Source: Heterocephalus glaber (lineage: Eukaryota; Chordata; Mammalia; Rodentia; Bathyergidae). From it: a stretch of 64,000 nucleotides of DNA. The first letter of the stretch is position 1, and each line of letters opens with the position of its first letter. Where the stretch lies: contig NW_004624778.1 of NCBI RefSeq assembly GCF_000247695.1, positions 11,299,301-11,363,300 of the forward strand. The letters are read 5' to 3'. Both the position numbers and the translations under genes were made by a program. Shown piece after piece: positions 30,990 through 40,869 of the stretch. The notes beneath the pieces are model-generated. The model saw only the letters and a program-made list of their open reading frames with translations, was not told the DNA's origin and searched no databases.

Positions 30990-32375
30990 AACAGCTTTAT
31001 GGACAGGCACATTCATGAGGATGAAGTTGGACCCATTCCTTATGCTATACACAAGAGTCAGCTCAAAATGGATCAAAGACCTAACTCTAAGAGCTGAAAC
31101 AACCAAAATTTTAGAACAATTCAGGAGTAAGTCTTCATGAACTTGGGTTAAGCAAAACCTTCCTAGATGTGACATCAAAAGCACAAGTAACAGAAGAAAA
31201 AAATAGGTTAAATGAACTATGTCAAAATTACAAAATTTATGATGCAAACAATGGCATCAGTAAAGTGAGCATACAATCCATAGAAGGTATTTGCAAATCA
31301 TATATCAGTTAAGAGATTTGTGTCTAGAACACATAAAGAACTCTTACAACTTAACAATTAAATGTGAACCCAATTTTAAAATGGGGAAAGGATCTTAACA
31401 GATCCTTCTGCAAAAAATAAATTTATATAACTTTGTTTTTGTTTTTGTTTTTTTTGAGACACAGTCTCACTGTGTATTCTAGGATGGCCTGGAACTCACT
31501 ATGTAGCCCAGGCTGGCCTCAAACTTGCAGTGATCCTCCTGCCTCAGCCTCCCCGAGTGCTGGGATTACAGACGTATGCCATCATGCCTGGTGAGAAATG
31601 TATATATTTATAAATAGCCAGTTAGCACATGAAAAGATGTCTAATGTCATTAGTTATCAGGAAGTGGAAATCAAAACCCCAGTGAGATAGAATGACAGAG
31701 ATTAAAGAGATTGAAACCTTCAAACATGTTAGTGGGAATGTAAAATTGTGCTACCACTTTGGAAAACAATTTTTCAGATCCTCAAAATGTTAAGCATAGT
31801 CAGTATATGACCCAGCAATTGTACGACTAAATATATATCCAAGAGAAATGAAAACAGATATTCACATGAATAGTCATATCAACATTATTCATAAGAGCTA
31901 AAAATGGAAGCAATCCAAATGGCCATCAACTGATGAATGGGTAAACAAAATGTGGTATATGGTCTTGCAACAGATTGTTGTTCAACAATAAAAAGGACTG
32001 AAGCATTGATATGTACTAAAGCATGAATGAATCTTGAAAATGTAATACTAAATGGAAGAAGCTAGTCACAAATGACCACATATTGTATGAGTTTGATTAT
32101 ATGAAGTGCACAAAACAGGCAAATCTGTAGAGACAGAAGGTAGATTCATGCTTGCCAGGGCAGGGAGGGTGGAGGAGGATGAGTGGCCATTGCTACTAGT
32201 ATCCATGCTAAGGGGTACACAGGTTTCTTTTTAGGGCAGTGAAAATATTTTTAAATTAATTGTGGTGGTAGCTGCACAACTCTGAACACACTAAAGACCA
32301 TTAAATTGCACACGTGAGATGGGTGAGTTGTACAGCATGTGAATTTTATTCCAATAAAGCTGTTTTTGGAAAACA
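30990..32375 (+). mobile_element. Old L1 LINE, ORF2 3' end and 3' UTR, split by a B1
   Basis: CTCAAAATGGATCAAAGACC, then 'ctaactctaagagctgaaacaaccaaaat' and 'aagcaaaaccttcctagatgtgac' are L1 ORF2 C-terminal coding sequence. After the B1 the order continues with GAAGTGGAAATCAAAACCCC, TATATGACCCAGCAATTGTA, CAAATGGCCATCAACTGATG, 'tggtggtagctgcacaactctgaacacactaaa' and a final TTCCAATAAAGCTG. Many frame breaks, so it is dead. Confidence 0.92.
31430..31591 (-). repeat. B1 SINE inserted in an L1
   Basis: T-rich start, GAGACACAGTCTCACTGTGT, two related 'ggcctggaactcac' / 'ggctggcctcaaacttg' halves (the B1 internal duplication), CTCAGCCTCCCCGAGTGCTG and GGATTACAGACGTATGCC. L1 sequence is interrupted at both edges. 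Confidence 0.95.
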
Positions 32376-32984
32376 GGGTGACATCCTGCTTCCTTATTTT
32401 GATTGGAGTTGGGTCATTACTCTTATACTTCATGGTTTCTAGCCTTTTCCTCTTTTTCATATTTGTGTTCCACTCATCTATCTGGGTGTATGTTTGATCC
32501 CTCTAATCTGGCTGTCTCCCCTCTGTTTATTTCTCTCCCCCACACATACATACTTTATTTCTCTCTCTTGCCCAAGAAAAGAATTCCAGACAATTCTCAG
32601 AAATGCCACCTTTGTAGATTTGCTCATGCAGACAGCTGATAAGTCACCAAGCAAGAGACTTACTTCTCAGGGAGTCAGTGAGCAATAGTCAGCTTCAGGG
32701 CATCCCCCTTGTCAAAATTATGAGTTACCCAAATATTTTGTGGGCATCATAGAGACTGTGTCTTCAAAGACAATAAAGGTCAACCTAACTCCTAAGACAG
32801 GTGGAGCCTAAGGCCTATGGCTGGCTGATTCTACGTTAGGAAAAGGATTTTCCTCAATTTTTTCCTTTCCTACGTCCCCTATCCCTTAAAAGGAGGAGGG
32901 TGCAACTAGAGTTAAGTCAAATAATGACAAAGAGGCGATACCTGATAAGAGCAGGAAGCCTGGGTTCCCCAAGTGTGGCAGGTT
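32376..32984. other. Unique sequence, no gene seen
   Basis: T/C-rich then mixed sequence. No repeat, RNA gene or exon was recognised. Confidence 0.4.
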
Positions 32985-33470
32985 GCATGTTCTAAAAATA
33001 GCTGCAGTGATATTTCTGATTGCATACAATCTTCCAAATTCTTGCACAATCTCCTTACAAAAGGCAGAGTCTATTTTCCCTCCCCTTGAGTACAGCTCAG
33101 CATTAGGGACTTTTCTTCTAATGAATAGAATCTAGGAGAAGTGATATTGTGTGGGTTTTGATGCTATGATGCTAGGTTAGAAAAGGTGATGTAACTTCCC
33201 CCTGACCCTCCCCACACCCCTGACCCTGGGACTCACCTCCATGTTATAAGGAGGCCCGGGTCTCATGAAGAGGCCACACATGCGTCTGCGAGCCAACTGC
33301 CCCGCTAGGGTCTCAGCCCACCACCAATAATCACAGCCAGACCTGGAAGAGGCAGAGTGCCAAACCTGCTTATGACCTCAGCCCTCAGCCTCCACTCTCA
33401 TCCCAGCCAACTAGTGGAACAGAGGTGAGCTATCCTTCTGAGCTCTTCCCAAACTGCAGGTTCCTGAATG
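32985..33470 (+). mobile_element. MLT1-like MaLR LTR
   Basis: 'ggcagagtctattttccctccccttgagtacagctcagcattagggac', AATGAATAGAATCTAGGAGA, 'ctcatgaagaggccacacatgcg', GAGCCAACTGCCCCGCTAGG and TCATCCCAGCCAACTAGTGG follow MLT1 in sense order. It ends where a second MLT1 begins in the opposite orientation. Confidence 0.65.
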
Positions 33471-33965
33471 TTAATTATCTATGCTGTAACAAATGCCCCA
33501 CGACTGACTGGCTTGAGACCACATTTATTTTCTCTCAGCCTCTGTGAGGAGTGTAGGCCTGGCTGAGCAGATCCTCTGTGTCAGGGTCTTTCTCAGGCTG
33601 CAGCGGACATGTTGGCTGGGGCTTTTGTTCCCTCTCAAGGTGACTGAGGAAGTCTACTCTCCCAAGCCCAAGACACAGGCCTGCTAGTGGGATTCATTTT
33701 CCTGGGCTCTCTGTATTCTGGCTTTCAGCTCCTTGTCTCTTCGTCCCCTCTGCAACACAGCAACTTAGTTCATGCAACCCGAGAAGGCAAGAAAGTGAAA
33801 ATAGCAGCAAGACCATAGTCCCCGCTTTTCACTGCCTAACCACACAAGGGACATCCTGTCACCTTTGCCATATTCTGTTCATTAGAAACAAGTCATGCCA
33901 TTCAGACCCCTGTTCAAGGGGAAGATTAGACAGGGCAAGAGGCCCCCAGAGGTGTATGAGAAGTT
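33471..33965 (-). mobile_element. MLT1-like MaLR LTR, antisense
   Basis: TTATCTATGCTGTAACAAAT, GCCCCACGACTGACTGGCTT, GAGACCACATTTATTTTCTC, 'gggtctttctcaggctgcagcggacatgttggctggggc', CACCTTTGCCATATTCTGTT and 'aaacaagtcatgccattcagacccctgttcaaggggaag' follow the reversed MLT1 order. Confidence 0.7.
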
Positions 33966-34094
33966 GTAACTTCTGAGAAAAATGAATGTTTTGTTATTTT
34001 AATGCACTAAAATTTGGGATGGTTTGTAGTGAAATATTACATAAATAAAACACACATTCACTGAGATTGGAAAGAATTCCATATTTGTTAAATA

Positions 34095-34215
34095 TGTTCT
34101 CTGTGCCGAGATCACTTTATAGATGGTAAAACTGAGCCTTAGTGAGATTTAGTGACTCGTCGCAGGTATTGTTGGCAGAACAAGAATGAAAAACAATTCT
34201 ATCAGATCTCATAGC
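34095..34215 (-). repeat. MIR fragment
   Basis: ATAGATGGTAAAACTGAGCC, TTAGTGAGATTTAGTGACTC and 'gttggcagaacaagaatgaa' match the antisense MIR core. Confidence 0.6.
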
Positions 34216-34699
34216 CCAGGACCCTTTTTTTGCCCATTCTATTTCCTGTCCTTTAAAGAGAAACAAAAATCTCAAACCTTTTGAGTATCAAATAGTGTTT
34301 CACTGATGACTTTTTATTTCCAATCCCTAAATTTAACCAGCAGGAACTATTTCTAGTGCACTCCCCACCCACACCCCTTCAGCTAGCTCCTAGTTATAAA
34401 GGACTTTCCTCTTCATGCAAATTCTGTATTTTATACAGCTGGCAGGACCAGTTCACCATGCTTAGCTGGATTTTCCTCCATAAAAACAAGCTTTCTGGAA
34501 TACTATCACTTGCCCATGATGAGGACATAGATTCCAGGAAGGTGGTTTTAAATGCTAAAAAAAGAACATGAAGCAGACATCTGCTTGAGTGGAAGAGAAC
34601 ATAAAACCCACTGTGCCTGCCGCCGTGTCTCTGGCCCACCCACCTCTGGAGAGATGGCTCAGGCAGAAAGCAAAACCCTTCCTGCTAATTGATTCAAGG

Positions 34700-35225
34700 A
34701 CCAAGGATAAGAGGGAGGCTGACTTTTCACTGCAAATCTTTTTGTACAGAATTTTAAAATATATACTGTGCGTGTTAATTACCTTTAAAATCAATTTCAG
34801 ATGAGAGATTTCTCTGTTCCAGGGAAACTGAGGATGGGTCAGGATGGATACTGTGATTGCTGGGCCCTCTCTAGTGCTGATTCTATGCTGCTCTAAGCAA
34901 CCAAGGTGGACTAAAGCCTGGGCACTCAGTAGGGACAGAAAGAGCAGACAGGTGGCCTCTTTCGGGGCATTGTGCCTACCCTCTGGGCAATAAAAACAGT
35001 TTTTCCAGAAGTGATAAACAACCCAAAGCCAAACCCTAAATGCTCAGGGGCTGACAATAGTCTAAAAGATGGATTGGATCAAAGATAACCCCGCTTCCAT
35101 GCAATCCATAGCACAAATGATAATGATGGTAATAACCATGGAGGTAACTATTGATTAATGAGAGTGATTAGTCCATCAACATGTAATGTAATTATTGATA
35201 TAGATGGAATTATGTCTACCGTTTT
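34700..35225. promoter_or_regulatory. Candidate conserved non-coding elements (two AT-rich blocks)
   Basis: The first block (34,720-34,810) has GTTAATTACCTTTAAAATCA. The second (34,990-35,225) has CAATAAAAACAGTTTTTCCA, ATAACCCCGCTTCCATGCAA, ATAATGATGGTAATAACCAT, TTGATTAATGAGAGTGATTA and 'aatgtaattattgatatagatgg'. TTGATTAATG and TGATTA are PBX/HOX- or homeodomain-type words. Repeat-free. Function is inferred. Confidence 0.35.
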
Positions 35226-35303
35226 ATTCTTTGTTGTCTGTCTGGCCCTTCCGGTTTTTGGTTTCTCTGTTCCCATTTTCCTGCATCCTTTGGACTGTTC
35301 AAT

Positions 35304-35343
35304 CATATGATGATTAATCTTTTTTTATATGATGATTAATCTT
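35304..35343 (+). repeat. Short direct repeat at an LTR edge
   Basis: ATATGATGATTAATCTT occurs at 35,305-35,321 and again at 35,327-35,343, separated by five T. The second copy forms the left end of the LTR that follows, so the repeat is either a local duplication or an insertion scar. Each contains the palindrome GATTAATC. Confidence 0.85.
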
Positions 35344-35708
35344 GATTATCAACTTGGCTGGATTAAGAGTCTCCTGGAGAAGTGACTGGATCATGAGGGC
35401 ACCAACACTCACAGCTCAAAGAGCTATTAGGAAGTGAGGCCTTGCTGGAAGAAGTGGCTCACAGGGCCGTGACCTTGAGAGCTGTATCTGGTCCCTGACC
35501 CCTTCTTCTCAGTTCTTGGCCTGCTTTCTGCTTCCCAGGTGCCATGAGGTGAGCAGCTTTCCTCAAACATGCCCTTCCACCATGATGCTTCGGCCTTGGA
35601 GCCAGTTAGCCGTGGACAGAAGCCATGAGCCAAAATAAACCTCTCCTCCTTTAAATTGTGGGTGTCGGGTATTTTGTCCCAGCAATGGGGATAGCTGACT
35701 AATACAAT
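35329..35708 (+). mobile_element. Solo LTR, rodent MaLR-like
   Basis: TTGATTATCAACTTGGCTGG at the left, 'ttccaccatgatgcttcggccttggagccagttagcc', AGCCATGAGCCAAAATAAAC, CTCTCCTCCTTTAAATTGTG, GTGTCGGGTATTTTGTCCCA and GACTAATACA at the right. It is TG-to-CA bounded at about 380 bp, with the polyadenylation word AATAAA near its 3' end. No internal sequence flanks it. Confidence 0.7.
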
Positions 35709-35799
35709 GCATATTTGAGAATTACATTTTAAGATAGCTCTGGGCTTGTAAGCTAGAGTGTTTTATTATAGAGGTTCATATTTGCATTGTTTATAGTCA

Positions 35800-36205
35800 T
35801 AAAGTTAACATGGTTCCCCTTCACACGAAATGTAGATACTGTACAACCATATAGTTCCACTACCCTGCCCACAGCACCCTCTTATTGGCCATACTGGGAC
35901 TTCAACCCAGGGCCTTCACACAGACCTTATTTATTTATTTATGGGTGTTTTTTTTTTTAATTTTGAGATAGGGTCTTGCTGGGCTGCTAAGTTGCTCAGG
36001 CTGGGACTCCAACTTGTGATCTCCCTGCCTCATCTCAGAGAGGTGAGATTACAGGCAAGTGACACCACAGAGGCTGCTCTAGGGATTCCAGAAGGTACGC
36101 TTAGTTTTTCAGAAAGTTAATACTGTTCCTTTCACACAAAATTTAGATGGTGTAAAACCATGGAGGTCTGTGTATCCCTCACTCTACCCTGCCCACAGTG
36201 CTCTT
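35800..36205 (+). repeat. Two related ~90-bp units flanking a B1-dID SINE
   Basis: 35,800-35,885 (AAAGTTAACATGGTTCCCCT, TTCACACGAAATGTAGAT, 'ctaccctgcccacagcaccctc') aligns with 36,110-36,205 (AAAGTTAATACTGTTCCTTT, CACACAAAATTTAGAT, 'ctaccctgcccacagtgctctt'). They are diverged and in the same orientation. The family is not identified. Confidence 0.7.
35886..36072 (-). repeat. B1-dID-type dimeric SINE
   Basis: Plus-strand order: ID part (TACTGGGACTTCAACCCAGG, 'gccttcacacag'), a linker of TTTATTTATTTATG and T run, then the B1 part (TTGAGATAGGGTCTTGCTGG, GCTAAGTTGCTCAGGCTGGG, 'gagattacaggcaagtgacaccac'). Read on the minus strand this is B1, linker, ID. Confidence 0.8.
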
Positions 36206-36493
36206 TATGTTGTAGACGCCTGTTATATGACACATTATATGTTGCATATATTGCACCCTACAAGAAATGCTATAATCCCTTTTTAAAATAGTCATGTATT
36301 TTTTACAAATTGAGAGGGAAAAAATAATCTTATGGATTTACCCAGATATTTATCATTACCGATATTCCTATACCTTCCAAAAGGTCCAAGTTTCCCTCCT
36401 ATATAATTTCTTTTCACCTTGAAGAACTTTTTTTCTTTTGTCTTCCTTCCAGTGAAAGTCTGTTGAAAATGCAAAAACTACATATACATATGG

Positions 36494-36498
<5 letters not shown>

Positions 36499-36527
<29 letters not shown>
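36499..36527. repeat. (CA)n microsatellite
   Basis: Uninterrupted CA dinucleotides at the left edge of the antisense LINE that follows. Confidence 0.95.
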
Positions 36528-36531
<4 letters not shown>

Positions 36532-36539
36532 TTCTTTTT

Positions 36540-37500
36540 CTGAACATGGAATTTGGGATTGACACTTTCATTGTAGTTGTTTTGTTTTGTTTTGTTGTAC
36601 TTTAAAAATATTGTTCCACCATTTTCTGGTCTCCTTGCTTTCTTAAAAGAAGTCTGTGAGCTGGACACGGTGGCACACATCTGTAATCCTAGCACCTTCA
36701 AGCTTGAGGCAGGTGGATCGTCAAAAGTTTGAGGCCAGTCTGGACTCTACATAGTAAGTTCTAGGCCAGCCTTAACTACATAATGAGACCTTCTCTCAAA
36801 AAAAGAAATTAAGAAAAGAAAAATTCTGTGGAGATTAAAATTGTTGTTACCCTGTATACCATGTGTTGGTTTTCTTTGGATGCATCCAAATTTTCTCTTT
36901 ATCTTTGGTTTTCAGTGTCTTAACTATAATGTGCCCAGATATGGATTAAGGGGTTATGTTTATTCTATAGGAGGCACTCTGCCTTTTTTTGAATCTACAC
37001 ATTTAGGTCTTTTATAGATTCTGGACATTTTCAACCATTATTTCTTCACTTACTTTTTCTGCTCCATTCCTTCTCTCCTCTTCCTCCAAGAACTTGTATA
37101 TTAGATCTTTTGACGTTGTCCTATAGGTTTTGTAGGATTTGTTCATTTTTTTAAACCATTTGTTTTGGTCTTTCTTCTTCAGATTAGATCATTTTTGTTG
37201 ATGTACCTTGTACTCACTGATTCTTTTTTTTTTCTGTACCATCTCCATATTATCATTAGGCCCAGATGGTTATTAAACCCATTTTTTTTAGTTCAGCTAT
37301 GACATTTCTTGGTTCTAGAAATTTCCTATTTTTCATATTTTGTTTCTCTGTTGAGATTTCCTCATTTTCAATCATATGAATGCATTTTTCTTTACCTCAT
37401 TGAGTATGATTATAAAAGTGGCTTCAAAGTTCTTATATGAGCATTCCAGCATTGTGTTCATCTCCAAGTTGAACTTCCCTGATTGTTTTTCCGTTTGAGA
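36540..37500 (-). mobile_element. HAL1/L1-type LINE, antisense, split by a B1
   Basis: 'tactttaaaaatattgttccaccattttctggtctcc' then, past the B1, 'ttgttgttaccctgtatacc', TTCTCTTTATCTTTGGTTTT, CAGTGTCTTAACTATAATGT, GCCCAGATATGGATTAAGGG, 'ttcaaccattatttcttcactta' is the antisense HAL1/old-L1 order. Dead. Confidence 0.75.
36660..36806 (+). repeat. B1 SINE inserted in a LINE
   Basis: CTGGACACGGTGGCACACAT, CTGTAATCCTAGCACCTTCA, 'gaggcaggtggatcg', two halves (GAGGCCAGTCTGGACTCTAC and 'taggccagccttaactac') and GAGACCTTCTCTCAAAAAAA. LINE text (TCTGTG) recurs at both edges as an imperfect target duplication. Confidence 0.92.
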
Positions 37501-37619
37501 ATGATCAGCGGACTGAATGGCAATTCAGGCTGCCTGACATGGGAAAATTTCCATCTTCAACCTTTTGGCAACTGCCAAGACCACCCTTGATCATTTGTAT
37601 GTGTATCCGTTTGAAGTCT

Positions 37620-37772
37620 GGTTTTTTTGTTTTTTTGTTTTTGAGACAGAGTCTCACTATGTAGTTCAGTCTGGCCTTGAACTCACTACCCAGGCTGGCC
37701 TCAAACTTGCAGTGATCCTCTTGCCTCAGCCTCCCAAGTGCTGAGATTATAGGCATATGCCACCACACCCAG
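37620..37772 (-). repeat. B1 SINE
   Basis: TTTTTGAGACAGAGTCTCAC, 'gtagttcagtctggccttgaactcac', CAGGCTGGCCTCAAACTTGC, CTCAGCCTCCCAAGTGCTGA and GGCATATGCCACCACACCCA. The internal duplication is present. The A tail is a TTTTTTTG-patterned run. Confidence 0.95.
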
Positions 37773-37919
37773 TTTAAATCCATGTCATCGAATGTACTGC
37801 ACCTTCCCTATAAGATGTGCAACTCTTTAAGCACTGAGATAGTTATTCTACCCCACTGGACTCAGCATAAAGCTCTCAACTGATTTGGTGGTGTGTTCAA
37901 GTCAGACATAACCTCAGCA

Positions 37920-38270
37920 GTAAGAGCCGGCATTTATTGCACACTTAATGTATGCCAGACATTGCTCAGTACTTTAGGTACAACCTGTCATTTAATTGTC
38001 CCAGCAACATCATCAACTCCATTTTAAAGAGGAGCTGCAGGGGCCCGGGATTTAGCTCAATGGTTCCACCACCTGCCTCACAAGCGGAAAGACCCAAGTT
38101 CTATCCCCGGTTCCAAAACAAAAACAAAACAAAACAAATAAAGAGGAGTTGCTGGGCACAGAGAGGGTGCAAGAAATTGCCCCAGGTCAGACAGCAAGTA
38201 ATTGGAGGAGCCAAAAATCAAAGCCAGGAAGACTGGCTTCCGACCCCATGCTCTTTAACTGTTACACTTG
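37920..38270 (-). repeat. MIR split by a young ID-like SINE
   Basis: GGCATTTATTGCACACTTAA, TGTATGCCAGACATTGCTCA and ATTGTCCCAGCAACATCATC precede the SINE. ACAGAGAGGGTGCAAGAAAT, TGCCCCAGGTCAGACAGCAA and 'ccaggaagactggcttccgaccccatgctctt' follow it. Together they form a full antisense MIR. Confidence 0.88.
38041..38152 (+). repeat. ID-like SINE nested in a MIR
   Basis: Starts GGGCCCGGGATTTAGCTCAA. The B box is degraded (AAGTTCTATCCCC) and the tail is (CAAAA)n. AAAGAGGAGCTGC (38,026-38,038) and AAAGAGGAGTTGC (38,140-38,152) are the target duplication with one difference. Confidence 0.93.
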
Positions 38271-38499
38271 ACCTATGGGAATCTTTACTGAATTACTGCC
38301 TTGAGGAATTAGGAAGCCCCATTACAAGAATACTTTGAATCATCAAAAACAAGAACCATAAATACAGTATTGGAGGAACAAATCTTTAGATAATTCTTTC
38401 TGAAGTAGCACAATCTATAGCCTTGTTTCCCAAACTTGAGTCATCTTCCAGCCACCCCCTTGATGTTGGCCATGGCTGACATAACCTGTACTCTTAGTC

Positions 38500-38680
38500 A
38501 CTTAATATCTTTTAAATCGACTCAATTGTTTTTGCTTAAGCAAATTATTTAAAAAGGAAAGTGACCTCATGTCACTACTGTAAATGGAAAAGCTGTATCA
38601 TTTACTTTAAGTAAATGGTAACCTAAAAATAAATACCATAGAAACAAAACAATGTCGATAAATTACAGTCAGATGCTGTT
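38500..38680. promoter_or_regulatory. Candidate conserved non-coding element
   Basis: A repeat-free AT-rich block: CTCAATTGTTTTTGCTTAAG (a SOX-type ATTGTT), CAAATTATTTAAAAAGGAAA, GTGACCTCATGTCACTACTG, TTACTTTAAGTAAATGGTAA (an inverted TTTACTT/AAGTAAA) and AAAATAAATACCATAGAAAC (a FOX-type AAATA). Function is inferred. Confidence 0.35.
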
Positions 38681-38931
38681 GCCTGCCAAAGGCTCTGAGA
38701 GTAAGTCCAGCTCTCTTTTTGCTAAAACAGAGGAGATTCAACAAACTATAAGAGAGGAGTTCATGGCAGACCAGAATCAAAGGTAATCAGAAATGCAAGA
38801 AAACTGAAAAAAGGAACAAAGACTTCCTTGTAATTTAGGATTAGAGGACAGAAACTCCAAAGGAACAGAAGTCTAAACAAAATAGAAACTTATTTCTACA
38901 TCCCACAAAGATCTGGTAACAGGTGCCTCAG

Positions 38932-38950
38932 GGATAGTGTGACACTATCC
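38932..38950. repeat. Short perfect inverted repeat
   Basis: GGATAGTG, a TGA spacer, then CACTATCC. Followed within 30 bp by partial echoes (CTAGTGTGACAAGACACC and CATAGTGTCG), giving a cluster of alternative small hairpins. Confidence 0.8.
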
Positions 38951-39705
38951 TAGTGTGACAAGACACCATAGTGTCGTGAAGAGGTTCTACCCATCATGTT
39001 GGCTTTCCAGAAAGCAGCAAATAGAAAAGGGGAAGCAAAAGGACCATTCTTTCCCTCTACATATGCTTTCTCACCTTTGCTTCCATTCCCATTGAGTTTA
39101 GTCACATGCTGGACAGGCTAGGAAATGCAGGCTTCACACTGGGAACCCAAATGCCTCTCTTTTAAAAATACAAAATGAATTCTGTCACTAGAGGAGAAGA
39201 GGGAAATGGGTAGACAAGAGCAATCTCTGTAATTTCATGCCACACCTGTGGACCTTCAGGATTTACCTTAGAGAGACCATGTGAATGTGGCCAAGCCTAG
39301 ATCTTCCGTGGACCTCTTTTCCTGCCTCTGGAGCTGACCTTGCCCCATCAAGGTCAAGGAGTCTCAACAATGTTCCTTCCACGGGGGAAAGCACTTCTCT
39401 TTCCCACCCCAATGCAACATGTTATTAGGCCCTTTAAAGGCTGCCCTGCCCTCTGAGTCCAGGTCCTAAAGCCAGGTGGGCTGTGGCAAGGCATGACATT
39501 GTCACAGACAAGAGAGCATTGCTTGGGAAACCAGTCAGACTCAGGCCCACTTCCTGCTCTGCCTCTTGGCAGCTGTGATGGTCATCCACAGTCCACTCCT
39601 TGTGCCTCTTACTCACTGGACCCAACACAACAATGCCAACAACATACATCCTTTCTACGAGTCTGGCTGTAATGACTCTATCCTGATGTGCCAGCATTTT
39701 CACAT

Positions 39706-40135
39706 CTGTATTAGTGAGTTTTTTTGTTGCTGGGACAAAGTATCTAATATATACAACTGAAAGAAGGAAAGGTTTATTTTTGCTCACAGTTTCCGAGTTC
39801 TCAGTTCATGGACAGCTGGCTCCAAGGCAGAGAGATCACGGTGGAAGGTCACATGGGAGGAAAACTGCTCTCCTCATGGCAGGAGGAAGCCAAGAGAAAG
39901 CAGGAAGAGCCTGAGAGACAAGGAGCCAGGAACAAGAATACATCTTTCAGGTTACACCCCCCAAAGACCAAGGGAGGCAGGCCAATCACAGACATTGGGT
40001 TACCATCTACCTGGATCACTGAGACTGGTGGCACCACCCCAGTGTAAGGCAAAGGACATAGCTCTTCTGAAGCAGCAGGTAGGCTGGGGAACCTGTCCCA
40101 GGGGTTCCATCTTTGAAAAACCAAAGACAATTCTT
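39706..40135 (-). mobile_element. MaLR LTR, antisense
   Basis: CTGTATTAGTGAGTTTTTTT, 'ctgggacaaagtatctaatatatacaactgaaagaaggaaaggtttattt', CTCACAGTTTCCGAGTTCTC and 'gcaggaggaagccaagagaaagcaggaagagcc' match the reversed MaLR/ORR1-type layout. The right edge is unclear. Confidence 0.65.
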
Positions 40136-40206
40136 AATAATTATCACCCCTGGAGATTTCTGTTTTAAGAGTTCTTTGCCAATTAATTGTACTAATTAAG
40201 AATTAA

Positions 40207-40501
40207 ATGAATAATTGATAATTTGAAATAGGAAAAGGTCCAAAGGTGTAGGGGTGGTGGGAAGGGAAGGGGAAAGGAAAGAAGGGAANNNNNNNNNNNN
40301 NNNNNNNNNNNNNNNNNNNNNNNNNNNNNNNNNNNNNNNNNNNNNNNNNNNNNNNNNNNNNNNNNNNNNNNNNNNNNNNNNNNNNNNNNNNNNNNNNNAA
40401 AAATAAGAGCCAAAATACATCATGTACAGGTACAAGCACCCAATGATAAATGTAAATGTATTGTATACCTAAAATGTACCAGTAAAAGAATTCTTTTAAA
40501 A
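40207..40501 (+). mobile_element. L1 3' end (UTR) containing an assembly gap
   Basis: The left part has the polypurine tract of an L1 3' UTR (GAAGGGAAGGGGAAAGGAAA and GAAGGGAA). After the gap come AAAATAAGAGCCAAAATACA, 'gtacaggtacaagcacccaatgataaatgtaaatgtattgtatacc' and TAAAATGTACCAGTAAAAGA. It is a second copy of the element at 51,288-51,639. AAGAATTAA at 40,198-40,206 and 40,502-40,510 is a probable target duplication. Confidence 0.8.
40289..40398. other. Assembly gap (110 N)
   Basis: A run of N directly after the purine-rich tract of an L1 3' end. The intact sister copy has about 87 bp between the same two flanking words, so the missing sequence is probably L1 3' UTR with a longer purine tract. 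Confidence 0.97.
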
Positions 40502-40784
40502 AAGAATTAATAATACATTTTCTGTGTTTTTCACCTGAGACATAAATCGCTGATCAAAGGGTCTTGGGACCATAAGCTGAGCTGCCAGGTGTGTGACATT
40601 TGGACAGTCTGCTCAGGCTCATTCTGGACAAAAACCAGAGCTTAAAGTGGGGTTTTAAAACCAGCAAAAATAGCAGGTGAACCAACCCTACTCTTGGCAC
40701 TTTTTACCATTTGGTAAAAGTCTCTCCCTTCCTTCCAGGTTGGAAAGAGCTATTCTTCCCTTCCAATTGTCTCACTTCATTGTG

Positions 40785-40865
40785 AGAAAACTGGGTCTCA
40801 GGTGGAAAAGAAGCTTAGCCAAGGCCACACTGCCATAAACAGAGAAATGGAGATAGGACTGTGTC
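40785..40865 (-). repeat. MIR fragment
   Basis: TTGTGAGAAAACTGGGTCTC, then 'aagcttagccaaggccacactgccataaacag', matches the antisense MIR core. Confidence 0.6.
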
Positions 40866-40869
40866 ACAG

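Noticed and set aside
40192..40439. Open frames spanning the gap
   Set aside because: They are open only because the N run cannot contain stop codons.
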